The translations under genes and the position numbers were made by a program. Under the pieces are notes generated by a model that was not told the origin of the DNA, ran no database searches, and saw only the letters and a list, made by a program, of their open reading frames with translations. From Phycomyces blakesleeanus NRRL 1555(-) (taxonomy: Eukaryota > Mucoromycota > Mucoromycetes > Mucorales > Phycomycetaceae): 64,000 nucleotides of DNA. This document shows, in pieces, positions 34,780 to 48,847 of the stretch. The DNA lies in contig NW_017265160.1 in NCBI RefSeq assembly GCF_001638985.1, forward strand, positions 1-64,000, in the 5' to 3' direction. The number at the start of each line of letters is the position of its first letter. Position 1 is the first letter of the stretch.

Positions 34780-37570
34780 GTTAAAGACAGTAAGCTACCC
34801 CGAATTCTGCTAACGAGCTTTTTTTTTTTCATCGATAGTAGGCAAACAGGCGATAAAGTGACACCTTTTGGATCTGACTATCAGCAATGAGGGTAATAAC
34901 CCCGCAAATGGCGGTGTTCTTGCCAAGGGAAGTGGAAGCCAATTTGGATATCGCAAGCAATGGGTGGCACGGTCCATAGTGGTGCCTGTTGTCATCTTCC
35001 AGGAATTATACCAAGTGTCGTTTCGAGTAATGTTGGCACAAAATCTCACTGAGGTTGCCGTACGATGGAACTGGAGAAGTGACAACAAAAGGCTGCTTTC
35101 AAGGGAACGTCAATTGGGCTAAATGCGTGAATGAATCACATTAGTCTCCCCCTCATCTGTGGGGGAGTTAGTATCTTTATGAATAAACAATATTATGTTT
35201 GTTTTCGTATTTTATTTTTGTAAAAGACGATTTTATTTTCTTCTACTTAGTCACGCATCATAATGATTGGCGATTCTGGAGATGTCTCTGTTCAGTAGTA
35301 AATGAAGCCATGTAGAAAGGAATTTATATTTTTTAGGGGGAAATATACTACATTATGGATTACGCAATGAGGTAGTAGGGTGTAAATCACATGATCTAAA
35401 TCTTCATTCTTTCCAATATGATAAAAAAGAAGAGACGAGTCGTGAGCAAAGCATGATTATTACAATTTATTTAATTGGATAAAATAGTGGCAACATTCTT
35501 AATTTTCTCTTCGACCCACGCACACTCAAGTATAGAGCTTGATTTTCGCATGTAAAAATATTTTTGTAAGATGTCCCTGATACCGGGATTGATTTGATAT
35601 AGCTCTACGTCTCTCTTTCTCTATTATTCAATGCATATATATGCATCTAGCATAATCTTTATCTTTCGAACTTTAAAATGATAGGAATACTAAAAGATGC
35701 CTACTGGGAGAACATTCATTGTTGGACAGTTGAATTGCACGGACTGACAGACACATATATGTAATTAGCTGACAAGTTGACAAGTTTATTTTGAAAAAGA
35801 AAACAGGAGGCAACAATCAACAATCAACACCATTAGGAGTTTAGTTCCTGGATTTTGGTTTACTATATATATATTGATGAGAAGAAAATAACAATAGACA
35901 AATGATTATTATTATATTTGTAACTTTTTAACTTGTGGCATGTTTCTTGAATAGAATATCGCCTTCCACACACCAGAACAAAAGAATATTATCAGTTCAA
36001 TTTGTTCAATTAAGCATCACTAGACAAATTATCAAAGGTATGTAAGCAAGCTCAGTGACATTAAATATACTTCATTTTAGGAAAAGGAGGGAAGGGAAAA
36101 ATAAAGGCGTGAGGATGAAGATCAGTGCTAGTGAATCTGTAAATCTTACAGAAAATAAATGTCTGTGCGGATATTGAGAATTGTAATGACCCAAGAAAAA
36201 AATACCCCTTTCCTTTCTCAGTTGTAAAATAATAGAAAGAAAGAAAAAGGCAGTTCATACGGAGAATATTGTGTGTCATATCAGATCCTAAGCTTGGTCC
36301 TGAAATATATATGTAATATCACATAAGGACCAGAAGGGAGGAGTATGTACAGGAGAACACTAAACCCTGAGCAGGAGAAAAACAGAAATATATCTATATA
36401 TCTACAGTATGGAATGTTTATTAGAGCTGAAAGAATAAACTTTATAGCAAAGATATACAGCAATAGTCATCATGTTCAAAAAACTACATAGCTCACACAA
36501 ATTATCATCATCATTATTTGAAACAAATAAAATATTAGTAATTATATACAGTAGATTTGCTGTGTTCAGTGTATTTCAGCCAGTCAAATATATATATACA
36601 AAAAATAGAAGAAAGTGCACAGGCCGCTACTTTTTTTTTCGCTTAACTAACCATACTACAAGTCCTTGTTTTGAACATTTCATAGCGCACTTCTGGGTCT
36701 ATATCATGTAAAACATAAGCTTTAGAATAGGTAAATCGAATCTTGCTCCCGAGAAGTATTCAAAACGACTTGACTTTGAGTGTGTGCACAATATATCTCG
36801 ACTGTAATCGAGAGAATGGGATCTAAGCACACTAGAAAAGAAGTGTATATGTATGTGTTTAATATTTTTGTAGACATTAAGAATCTATACAAATATTCTT
36901 GAGCCAAAACGGCATTAAATTTCTCCCCCCCCCCCCCCATCTGATGTGATTCTTATTTTTTCTTTAACCAGTGTGCTGTCGTACTAGATTTGTTTTTTTT
37001 TTTTAAATGTTTTGGCGCTTAGAACCTTATTTGCTTTTGACGTACAAAGTTGTATGTTATGTTCTTATAATACAAAATATACAATATAATGCAGTACACA
37101 CATGCATACATTAATCCTACAGTCTCTCAAAGCCGTAAAGCCTAAGCAAGATATACAAGCAGACTAAAAATACATAGATTATTTTGATTTTCTTGGGTGT
37201 TTTTAAATCCTCTTTGTACAAAGCTAGACTCTTATACCCAGTTATAATAATATTAGCAGCAGCCAGCCTGAATACAAGTATGGACACAATAAATATGAGC
37301 TGTGTTTAGTAAATAAGATTCTTGGATGAGCAGCTTGAGTATAAAGTTACAGTACGCCTGTTTGTGACTGATGTAAATACACATGAGAAAGAAAGAAATA
37401 TTGATTACATTCTATTAAACAATTCAATGGATATGTAATCTGTGGGACAGCAGTACAACCAAGTACAAGTAAAGTTAAATACGCCCATGCCCCCCTCCCT
37501 CCCCAATTTCTTCCTTTCTTCCTTTCTTTTTATTTTTATTTGCTTTCCTATCCAACTTGACTCAACAATC
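34780..37570. other. Intergenic region, no gene seen
   Basis: Holds a G/C hairpin at 35146-35167 with seven paired bases, a run of fourteen C at 36925-36938, and short ORFs such as 34868-35122 that have no recognisable domain. It ends with the CTTTC-rich leader of the Hsp70-like gene. Confidence 0.5.
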
Positions 37571-39882
37571 ATGTCTTATTCTAGCTCACGATTTGACCCT
37601 TCAGATTACCCTTATATAATAGGCATTGGTAACAAGCGTGTCTTATCAAACCCGCCTTTCGTCTATTCCAAAATGACCGCACTCTAACCAAAACTTAATT
37701 GTTTGCTTTAGATTTTGGTACGACTTATTCTGGGTGCTCATATTTCTACACAGAGGACAGTACAGGCGAAATATTAGAGATTACAGAATGGTAAATATAT
37801 ATATGCGTGCGTGTGTATGTGTTTAGTCTAGAGTAGCCAAAGAGTAATCATTCAAAAATGAAAATGAAAAACACGTTCTCATTGATATTTTACTTTATTT
37901 TATTTTACTTTACTTTACTTTCCTCAAGGCCTAAACAGCGTGGTGCTATTTACCCAAAAGTACCAACCGCGTCTCTTTACGAAGCAAATGGAAAACGGAT
38001 GATTGCATGGGGAAATGATGCCATATTCAAAGCGCAACGCCCAAACAACAAGGATGTTCTGGTCGAAAGATTCAAACTGACTCTTGATCCAAATATAGCT
38101 AGTAAAGCTACACTTCCAAATGGATTGACGTCGCTTGAAGGTTCGTATAAAATTTGGGTTGTGGGTGGTAGTTTATCTTTGAGAAATAAAGAAAGTGATG
38201 ATGCGTTATATATATATGTAACTTGCTGTCAATTAACCAATCAACCTACTTACCTTTATTTTTAAATTATGATATATATATATATATATATATATGTGAT
38301 TAGTGATTACTGATTATCTCACTGCATTCCACGCTTATGTTCTTGAATACCTGGACCGAGTTCTGGGACACGTGTATCAACACTCGAAATCCAGATACTG
38401 CCTCACTGTTCCAGCCATGTGGGATGACCAAGCCAAAGCTACAATGCGAGAGGCGGCCATCTTGGCTGGAATTGTGTCCCGCGCTGATAACCCTGACCGG
38501 CTTGTCTTGACCAGCGAACCTGAAGCCGCGTCTCTGTTCTGTGAAAAGAAGTGCGACCAGTTTGAGCTTGAAGAAGGAAAACGGTTTATGATTTGCGATG
38601 CCGGAGGTGGAACGGTCGACTTGATCGTGTTTGGGATCGATGACAACAATGGAAAGAAGACTCTGCGTGAGATTACCAAGGGATCTGGAGCGTCTTGTGG
38701 ATCCACTTTTCTGGATGCGCGTATGCGGAGAATCTTTAAAACCCGATTTGGAGAGTATTATCAAGATAACAAGCAGGCAATCAATCACATAATGAAGCAG
38801 TTTGTAACAGTGATAAAGGTAATTATATAAAAGAGAAAGTGTATATCTATTATCACTCTACTGTTGTGTAGATAGGTTTTTCTGCTACTAAATTTCCTCC
38901 TATCTCTGCTGTAGCCTCAATTTGAAAATGAAGATGACGAGTTTTTCTCTATGCCGATGTCACTAAAATTAAGTGAGGATGAGTTGTCTGAAATCGGGAT
39001 AGAGGATGGAAAACTTCAAATATCGGTTGATGACCTTAGAGAAGAGGTGTTTGAACCTGTCGTTAAGCAGGTACTTGACCTGATTTCTGATCAAGTCAAT
39101 CAAGCAAGAAAGAAATTGGACGCAGTGTTTCTTGTCGGAGGCTTTGGACAGTCTAAATACCTTCAGGAGCGTGTAAAGGAAACATTCGAGAGTAAGATTG
39201 GACTCATTGCGATGCCTGCGCGTGGTGAGCTTGCCGTTGTGAGAGGAGCAGTCATATTTGGATTGAGTCCTGGACGAGTGTCACATAGAGTTGCACGCCG
39301 AACCTATGGATTAGCTATGGATAGCCCATTTGACTATATCCAAGATCCAGCAGAGTACAAGTATATCGCTGCCGACGGTTCAGTAATGTGTAAAGGCCGA
39401 TATATAGTATATGTGAACAAAGGCGAAACGATTGAAGCGGAAGAATGTGTTACACATAAGGCGTTCGCTTTCTACCCACAAAATATATCTGCTGGTATGT
39501 CGTGTGTGTGTGTGTGTTTTTTTTTTTTTAAAAAAAAAGCAATGATTCACAGTACTTACAATTTGTTATAGCCCTCTATGTATATGATGGTAATGAAGTA
39601 CCTCCACGCTACACAACACACTATCGTGTTCGGAAGGTTTCGAATTTCACAATCAAAATGCCCTTTATTCCAAATGCTTACACCAATCAAAAGATTGGTG
39701 CTACATTGAACATGTACTTTGGCAATACTGAGATACTTGTAGAAATCAAAATACACGACAAAGTCTTTAGGAGTGCCTCTGAATACGCAGCACATGAACT
39801 CGAGAAGATCTCTGTACCGATAGACAGAGAAGAAGAAAGTGAAAATGATGATGATGATAAACCAGAATACTCTTTCATATAA
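37571..39882 (+). CDS. HSPA12-type Hsp70 family ATPase
   Basis: Six exons (37571-37628, 37712-37790, 37929-38140, 38304-38818, 38915-39494, 39572-39882) give 584 residues. Actin/Hsp70-type ATPase motifs are present: phosphate-1 GIDFGTTYSG at about 18-27, the VPAMWDD and EPEAASLF segments, phosphate-2 CDAGGGTVDL at about 212-221, and the adenosine motif VFLVGGFGQSKYLQ at about 360. A beta-rich C-terminal segment (YVNKGETIEAEE, FTIKMPFIP) replaces the canonical peptide-binding domain, and the tail is highly acidic (EEESENDDDDK). This pattern matches the HSPA12 branch, which is much diverged from chaperone Hsp70. The protein is probably cytosolic, with no signal peptide and no KDEL. Client and function are unknown. 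Confidence 0.93.
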
Positions 39883-42800
39883 ATTCACATAAGACATACC
39901 ACATCTATGAGTATCTTTTGCGCGACATAAGATCAACAAAAATCTAATATTTTATGGATTTCTGGCACCCTCCCTTCTACTTCACATATGTACTTTATTC
40001 TTATTTTTTTATTTAATAAAAAACTACCAAGGTGTAACATGCTAGTTGTAAACGACTTTTAGTTGAGTGCGTATATCTTAGTGTACATGACATTACACGG
40101 AATATCAGTAAAGTAGCCTGACGGAGACATTCATTCGTTCTGTGTGTATAACACCCTCTACATAAAAAAAACTAGCTGCCTTTACTTACAGCCCTCACAA
40201 CAATTCGAATTTTTTTAAAAAAAAAAAAGCCACAAAAATCGTGACGCTTGAAATAAAATAAAAAAAAGGATCAACACACAAATCGATGTGCACACAATCA
40301 TTTTAAGACCATAGTGAAAGATAATAATATTTTAGAGCCGATTTTATTTTTATTTTCATTTTAATTTGATTTTAATAATAAAATATTATTTAAATATTTG
40401 TATAATAAAATAGCATTAATCAGAAAGCCACAAAGTAGCAAGGAGACTGTGTAATCAGATGACGATTCATTCTAACTCCCAATATTTCATCATATGGAAA
40501 ATTATATCTTTGTTGAGGTGCTTAAAAGCAACCTCGAACAGATCATTTTCCTACTAATGGTAAGGAAACAAAAAGAATGCAGGGAAATCAACCCTTTTTA
40601 TAGTTTTATTTTTCCTATGAAAAGTGGAGGCTTGGTTGACGGAGATGTTAATTCTTTTTTCTCTGTCACAAAAATTTATTGGACTGTAACTTGACTGCTA
40701 CTCGAGTTCCTTACTGTACTGTATTGTACTGTACTGTACTGTACTGTACTATACTATAGTGTAGTGTAGTGTAGTGTATTTGGTATTTCTTTAGTTTGTT
40801 CAAATCGTTTGCTCGAGTAACAAAGCTGACCTGTTAATTATTGTGGGTTGTATTTGATATGAAACAATACAAAAATGATGATAGTGATTCTTGGAATTTA
40901 ATATAAACAACAAATATATGTACAACATCGTTTCTTGGAAATGAGGTCGTACACTCGATCATTTCTCTTTATATACTCATACACATAAAAAGAAAAGGCG
41001 GAAATTGTTCATTTAATGATTTTATAATGGGTGAGGTTCATAGGCTTCTTATTTAAGCAAAAATAATGATAGAAACCCTCCCTTTGAAAAGGTTGTTTTA
41101 AATAAATCTTTTTTTTTGGTTTTTATAATTTTCAATTATTCTCGCAGTCTAAGTTTAATTGGATTAATGAGTGAATAAGGAAGATATGCTATTTTTGCTA
41201 CAAGGTACTTCTAACTAAATTTCTCAGTATAGACTGTCTATAAATGTGGGGGATAATAGAAAGTATACTACTTTGGGGTTTTTTTTCACTTTATTTCTTT
41301 GGTGCACAAAGCTGTGTCAAGAATTAAGCAAACAAATAAATAAAAGAATATCGTCAGGACAAATCCCAATACGATCTTGGTCCGTATAAGATCAAATTAT
41401 TATACACAGATAAAATAGCATCATTCATTTGTTCACATCTTCAAATAGGGTTTTACTTGACAAGGAATAATGCTTATATATAAGAAAGTCTATATGGTAC
41501 AAGTACAGCCTAGTCTAAAGAGAGAGAGAGATAGGATATTTCCATTAACCAAAAAAAAAGAACTACAGTATTCTGATGGTAAGAAAACTTTATTTCTCTA
41601 TAGACGCTTCTAAAGAAATCTATTGAAATCTTCTTGGAATTCTAATATCATTCAATGTTTTGACAATATACTTTCAAGATAAACATTACGTACCATTAGA
41701 CATCATTTATCTCTCGCCTGAAAATGTACCAAGCCGAAATCATGGTTCTTATTTTTCAGAGCAAAATATACGGAACACACATACAAATAGTGAAAGCTTG
41801 TAGAAAGTATATTTTGAAAGTATCAGCTGCTAACAAAAAAAGTGCAAAAAAGTGCTGAGGATTATCCAAAAGACACCATTGCAAAAGAAGGCTCAAAGAA
41901 GTTTTGCCTTTCCAGGGGGTGGGATATAGTGATGAGCGATTTGTCTTTATTTGAGTATTATCGAAAAATGGTGACATAATAATAAAAGCTTGGGCGCTTT
42001 TGCCTTTGTTTTCTTTTAAAGCCCTGTGGACTCTCCTAATAATCAATACAGTTGGAAGAAGTATAAGCACCATATAATTTTACGGAAGAAAAGCTTGTTG
42101 GGACTAGAAGCTACCAAGAAAGAAAAAAGTATAAAAAGATCTTCCGGAGATCTCCGGGCCTTTGAGAGAAAACACGACTTGGATTGCCTGCCTGTAAATG
42201 GTCATTTGGACCTTTTACAAACTACGTAAAAGAAAAATCGCTCGAATGGAATAATCTCATCAGCTGACCAATTGGGAGGAGATATGATGTGAAGAATACG
42301 AAAGTTTTATTGACACAGCTTTTGAAGATTCCAGGATCACATGTATGGCGCGAGTAAACTATGTTTATTAAATCTAACCAATTTTAATTTATTAATTTTT
42401 ATAGTGTCGACAAAGAGGAAAATCAGCAAAGGTATCCCCTCGACTAGTATGAACACCAGGAAGTACTTTGGTTGGCTTTAAGAGGATGAAAAGAAAGTTA
42501 AGATGAAACATAATGAATTTGGCCTTGCTTTTGCCAGTTTTTAGAGTAGGGTTTGTTGTGAATATGGTAAAGATGACCAGACAAAGAAAAAAAAAGGTAT
42601 ATAAGAAATATATGCTATAGAAGCTGTACGACAAATAACCAAGAAAATACAACTCATTAGAAATGATTTGATCCTCCCACTCTTTTGAACTTTCCCCTGT
42701 TTGACAAGTGGGAAATCATGCAATATTTTCAATTTGTTCACATCATTTACTATCTTTGTTTTTACATATAGAGAAAACGCTCAGAATGGTCTTGTGCGAT

Positions 42801-45800
42801 GCACCAACCAGATATGTATACCCAAATTAGTCCCACACACAGATACAAAAAAAACGACTTACTTACCAGAAGTAGGTTGGGTCAGCAGTAATAGGGTTAG
42901 AATGCTATAGACCAAACAAGATTATTAATGTTAAACACATAAAAGTTTGTTTAACAAATCAATATTGACCTTGAAAAAAGAATATGATATAATTCATCTG
43001 AAGCCCTAACCACGAAGGTCTTTATGGGAAAATGATAATATAAATTATATACAATATTGAACAAGGCCCTTTTGGCTAAAGAAACATTTGTGCTGTGTCT
43101 GTAACCGTATGGGTTTGTATTATTTTTGAAGAAATACACCGTGTTACTTGCGTTGTATTGCTTACTCAAAAATACATTTTCCCTTTTTCTTTTTTAAGAA
43201 ATAAAATAAAAATACGTTATGTACATATATGTACATATTAGCCTAAAAGGTTTAACCCCTCATATTTTATGATATACCATCTGATTGATCGATTGATAGA
43301 CTTTTTATACTTTACTTTACTTTACCTACATACCACTTTAATCTTATCCGTGCTACTAAATTTTCCCTTTCTTACTAAAAACTAAAAGTGCTCCATAGAT
43401 ACAATTCAGCTTCATCAAATAATATATTATTATTCTTAAATTTTTTTTCTAAAAAGAAAAAAAAAAAAAAGAAGCATAGACTGCAGTGTCAAATACTTTC
43501 TACATTCAATAAATATAAATTCCGAGTGTGGTAATGATGTATGCTTATGTAACTTGTATATTTATATATATGTGTATATGTTTTCTTTACCTATACGACT
43601 GTCCGGTAGGTAATCCCAAATCAGTATAAATACTTGTTTAATTATCACTATTGTCAATCGTATTTTTTCCTATTCTTTCTATTTAATAAAACTGGCTATA
43701 TAAACCAATCCTATTGTCTTTAAAGTACTGCTGGTTTGTTACAGATATCAAGATTCTAAAATTTTATAAATCCAAATGGGATTCATTGTCATGCGAGGCA
43801 TTTCATAAAAAGCATCTCACATTTGAGTTGAATGACTAGGCTCATTGGTTCTAAAATCACATTTTTGAGTCTTACTCGGAACATTTAACTTGATAAATAA
43901 ATGACAAGAGCAGTAATGATAAAAACAAAGACACTAAGTGACATATATATATATATGCAGGCACAGATATTGTTGAACCATGACGTTGTTGTTAACGACT
44001 AGCGAGTTGTCATCAGATCTAAATGTAAAGCATTTTACTATTATAGAAAGAAAACATAGAGTATTTAACAAACCTCACTTTTGATACTGTAATACTTGAG
44101 AATTAAAGGTCATTCTTCATTCATTCACTCATGTTAACTTCTTGGTCAATAATAAAAAAAAAAAGTCATATCGGAAGACCGGAAGAGATCTCCGGCATAA
44201 ATCCAGCCAGTCCGAAATTGGCGTTTGATGTCAAATTTGTGACTCGTTTGGTTCATGATACGCTTTATCATTATGCTGCAACTTTTTATTTTATTGGGCG
44301 AGTCGCTGTGTTTGTCGTGCGGCTATTAAACAAATTAATATGCAAGTAGAAAGATGCAAAAGACTTGATTATGTACATATATACATGTCCAAGCGATATT
44401 TGCTGCCAGCAACCACCAATTGTGCAATAAAATGCTCAACGATCTTATTGGTTTACGCATAATCAAAATGGAGTTCTCTAAAAAAAAAACCAGATACCCT
44501 AGTGAAGGTATTTCCTTTCTTCCGCCAGATTGATTTCATATACTGTAATCCAAACACTTTTTTTTTTGAAAGAAGATACCAGGATTACAGGTCCAATAGT
44601 TCGGTTGGAGATAAAAAAGATACCACCACTGGCTCATAAAAACGTTTTGCTTCTTTTAGCAGCAGAAGATTGACTAAACCAATAAACGAATACATAAGAA
44701 CGATTTTTTTTAAAAAAAGGGTACCAAGATGATGATGGTAATTATATAGAGCATAATTAATAATTCTGACCACCCCTTCTTTTTGTTTGATATATATATA
44801 TAAGATGTATGGTTATCATTTTAGTAGATAGAGGAAAGACCAAAAATGATATATGACAGACTACTGTCTTGAACACAGTGGTCAATTGTTGTAAAGAGAC
44901 GTGATCAAAAAAGAATGAGAGGGCAAGAAGATTGCTGTAATTTGTAAATATATGATAAAGTATTTATTTATATAAATAGGGTTGGAGGTGGATATTTCAA
45001 ATATTGGATTTAGCAATGGTCAATGCGACTATTCTAGTTATATATATGTATACATGTATGTATATAAAGGGATAAGACAAATTCATATGAATCAGTCGAT
45101 AGTATTCCTAAACATTTTGATATACATATTGGCAAGGTGATTAATTTGTTTCTCTATAGAATATAACAAATGGTATTGAAGCAAATTTATAGGTAACAAG
45201 TGGACATTGATGTATTCTAGTAAGACCATCATTACTACCAAGTTCTCTTTATTTGTTAGGCACACAAAATAGCCAATAGTTCTGTGATTTGATTTTGCAA
45301 TATAGCTGATCAATAGATATAGATCATCTTGGTTTATTTATAGTAGGAAACCTAAATCTTTATACAGCCATGAATATGACGATGAGAATAAGAATACGAG
45401 GAAGAAGTATAAAGAGGACCTGTTTAATTATGTAAAGTTTTATTGGGTTCGGTACACCAAGACTGGAATAAAATAAGAAGTGTATGTGCAAAGAGGTTTT
45501 CATTCTATTTGTGTAATCTAGACTAGACTATATTATATTTATATTATATTATATTATATTATTTTGTGCACAGTATACTATAGTGTTAGTGCAATAGTGT
45601 ACAAGTAGGTGGGTGTGTTTCAATCTTAATTCCAGATATGGTGCTATAGTCAAGGGCCTGACATAATCAGGGTTATCCTGGGATAATCTTGGGACGACTT
45701 CAATTTTGGATTCACAAGCCACAAGGAAAACGCAGGAGAATTTCTAGGTAACCAAAAGATTCCTTTAGGATTTCGGACCATTTTCTTTTTGAACTTGTTT

Positions 45801-47318
45801 GTTTCTTCTGTTTGTGAATATTTTTTTGTACTTATTTTTGGAGTATTGGGTTTTGTTGTCGGGTCAAGAAACATGCCACATCCAAAGTAAGTAAGAAAAT
45901 ATATATAAAAAATATAAAATACAAAATACAAAAAAAAAGGCTCATGGAATCTTTTCTCTTTTTTTTTTTTTTTTTTAACTGGGAAAGCGGGTAGTGAATC
46001 CGTATTATTTTTTTTGAACCTATAGGATGAAGCCAATGAAAACCCTAATAAGAATATTATATGTATATAGATAGAATGATTTGATTGCAATCTTTTTTTT
46101 TTTTTTTTTTTTTGTTGAGGAATTCCTAGAACTGTCTTCCTCTCTTATACTTTGGCTGTCTTGATTTTTTTGGCCTCCTTTATTTGTTACAATTGCCTTG
46201 TTAAAGACATTTGTATTTATAAATATCTAAATATAATTATTTATGTATTGAAAATAAGAAGAAAAAGTACAAATCATCAGATTTCTGCACTTTTTTCTTT
46301 CATAAATAATAAAAATAATAATAAAAAGTACATGTAATTTTAATAAGGAAAATAAGCGATTTTCTTACTTTGCCCGAAATTTGCCATCTCACCAGCCAAA
46401 TAGAACAAACAGGGTCGCCACCGTTTTATCATCACTATCAGAATTACCCTGAAAATCACTTTCTATTTCCTCGAGTTACATTGACTTTTTACTCATTCAT
46501 ACATTCATTTAATATGCACAGCAATACTCTTATTTATTTATTTTTATATATATATTTATCTGAATAATACAATAGAGTGATCTATGGCTTAGATGGGGAT
46601 TACGATTAGGGTACATTGTCCGTATGAAAATATAAAACAATGATTCTTTGTTTGATCTCCCTATTGATTTGATTACTTGAATATTAGACATTTTGTACAT
46701 TTTTGATAAATACAGTAGTGAGATGTTGTATCTATCTCTGGACATGCAAAATATAAAGAATAAAGTAGAACAATATAATCTATTGATTGAATCAGATGGG
46801 TAGAAACACTTCATATTTTTGTTGGCGTAAATTTGATAGATAGCCAGATAGCCAAATGCACTGTGTTAAGGGTAATAATAGAGAAGTTTCATAAAATTTT
46901 GTAATGAATTCTTTTTTTCTTTCTTTTTTGAACTGAAAAGTATCCTGATTTCACAAGAGGCACACAAAATAACGAGAGAGAAAGAATCTGGAACATTTAC
47001 AGACTCAACCTCCACATTTGCACGTTTGTACCATTTTTTTTTATTTTTTATTTTTTTCTTTGAATCTTTAACTATTTAAACAGCTCAAAATTTGCATGAA
47101 TTTTAATTTTTTTTCTCTTTCTTTTCTTCACTTAATTCTTTATCAATTTCCTTTACACATCATATAATTATTTTTTATATAAAATAAAACCCCAAAAACA
47201 TATAGATAATAAAATAAAAAGGGTAACCAAGGCAACCAAACCAAACCAAGCCAAACCAAGCCAAACCACACCAAACAAAACAAAAACAACTCTAAATCAA
47301 CAAAAACAACAAAAGATA
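39883..47318. other. 7.4-kb gene desert
   Basis: No gene could be supported. The stretch has a TACTG tandem repeat at about 40715-40757 merging into TAGTG repeats, poly-A/T tracts (43440-43473, 45959-45977, 46092-46114), and ORFs without domains (40494-40694, 41756-42073, 42026-42229, 44131-44349). Its 3' end is an A-rich, CCAAA-repeat leader (47228-47280) directly before the Ato-family gene. Confidence 0.5.
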
Positions 47319-48290
47319 ATGTCTTCTCCAGACGATCACTTCATCATCCCTCAGGTCACTAGTGAAAACACCTTGTTTGAATTCAAAGACAAGAAGCCTT
47401 CTAGACAGGCCAGCAACGAAAACATGGATCCCGAATACTTCTTGCACCGTGCCAACCGCTTTGACAGCTACGACGAAGAAAAGGATGCCAACCCAACCCA
47501 CGCTAGCCATCCCAATGGTTACCAGCCTGTCACTAGTGTCTATCCCACCGGAGATCCCAGAGGTCCCGCCGGTGATTGTCACATGGGAAACTTTGGTGCA
47601 CTTGGTAAATATATATATATATTTATTTATTATTTTTCTTATGTATTAACTTTTTTTTTATTGTAGCCATCTTGTCTTTTGCCGTTGTTACTTCACTCTT
47701 GGCTACCAACAACCTGTTCTTGCCTGACAAGCCAAATAACATTATTTTCCCAACCGCATTAGTGTTTGGTGGTTTTGCTCAAGTTGTTGCTGGGTAATAC
47801 ATATTTAATATATCTCCATCGTTACTATTCATCAATATACTAATACTATTCCTTTCATAGATTCATGTGCTTTTTCCGTGGGAAAACATTCAATGGTACC
47901 CTGTTTGTGTCTTATGGTTCTTTCTGGCTGGGTAACGGAATGATGATGCACCCCGGACTCCATACTGCGTATGATGCCTATACTGATAAACACGATCTCG
48001 ATATTGCCAATGCTTACTATCACTTTGTCTGGGCAATCTACACCATTCTCAATGTCGGCATCTCTATGAAGGTCCGGGGGGGAAACTTCTTGCTTACCTT
48101 TAACTTGTTCTTCGTATTCTGTACCCTGTTCCTCGAAGGCTTCTTCTATACTACCGGTCATATCGTCATTCTTCGAATCTCAGGTGTCACAGCCTATCTG
48201 GCAGCTATCGGTGCATTCTACTCGGGTGTGGTTGATATTTTGGAAGAACAAGGCGTAGAACTCCCAATAGGTGTCTACAAGAAGAAATAG
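47319..48290 (+). CDS. GPR1/FUN34/YaaH (Ato) family membrane transporter, divergent
   Basis: Three exons (47319-47604, 47667-47793, 47861-48290) give 280 residues. A hydrophilic N-terminus of about 85 residues precedes six predicted membrane helices. Family blocks are visible: MGNFGALAILSFAVVTSLL (helix 1), FPTALVFGGFAQVVAGFMC, the TFNGTLFVSYGSFWLGNGMM block, YYHFVWAIYTILNVG, and a final helix with VTAYLAAIGAFYSG. Ato proteins (yeast Ady2, Aspergillus AcpA) move acetate or ammonium at the plasma membrane. The canonical NPAPLGL signature before helix 1 is not kept (here DCHMGNFGAL), so this belongs to a divergent branch and its substrate is uncertain. It is convergent with the ITFG2-like gene, 557 bases away. 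Confidence 0.9.
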
Positions 48291-48847
48291 AAGAGCTATT
48301 TTATATATATATAAAAAAAAATCAATTCAGAAAGACAATAGAAGTCCCATATATTATTTATTATCTTGTATAAAATAACACCTCACCAACCCACCTAACA
48401 ACAACAACAATAATAATAATAATAATAATAATAATGTTAAATATTAAACAATGTTAAATAATGTCAAATAGCAAAATAACCATAGCAACAAATAACAACA
48501 ACAGCAATAATAATAATAACTATTATCAATTTAGAGTTCACTTTATATTTTATTTGATATCTTTCCTTACTTCCTTCTTTGTCTTGTTTTTTCTTGTATT
48601 TTTATATTTTTATATATTTCAAACATTCAAATTAAACTACACCAAAAAAAACTCTCCACTTTTTCCAGCTTTTTTTTTGATTTATTTATTTATTTGGTCC
48701 GTGTCACTTATAGTATATATATATAATATATAATATATAATATATATATTATTAATCAATTCAATTCAATTCACTTCAATTCACTTCAATTCAATTCAAC
48801 AATTTTATTTTTATTTATTTTATTTTTTTAATTGAATTCAATTGAAT
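48291..48847. other. Convergent 3' spacer
   Basis: Spacer between the ends of the Ato-family and ITFG2-like genes. It is rich in AAT, CAA and CAATT repeats (48400-48435, 48755-48850). No gene is seen. Confidence 0.7.

Noticed and set aside
41756..42229. ORFs of 105 and 67 codons on opposite strands
   Set aside because: No recognisable motif, overlapping frames and no splice-consistent extension.
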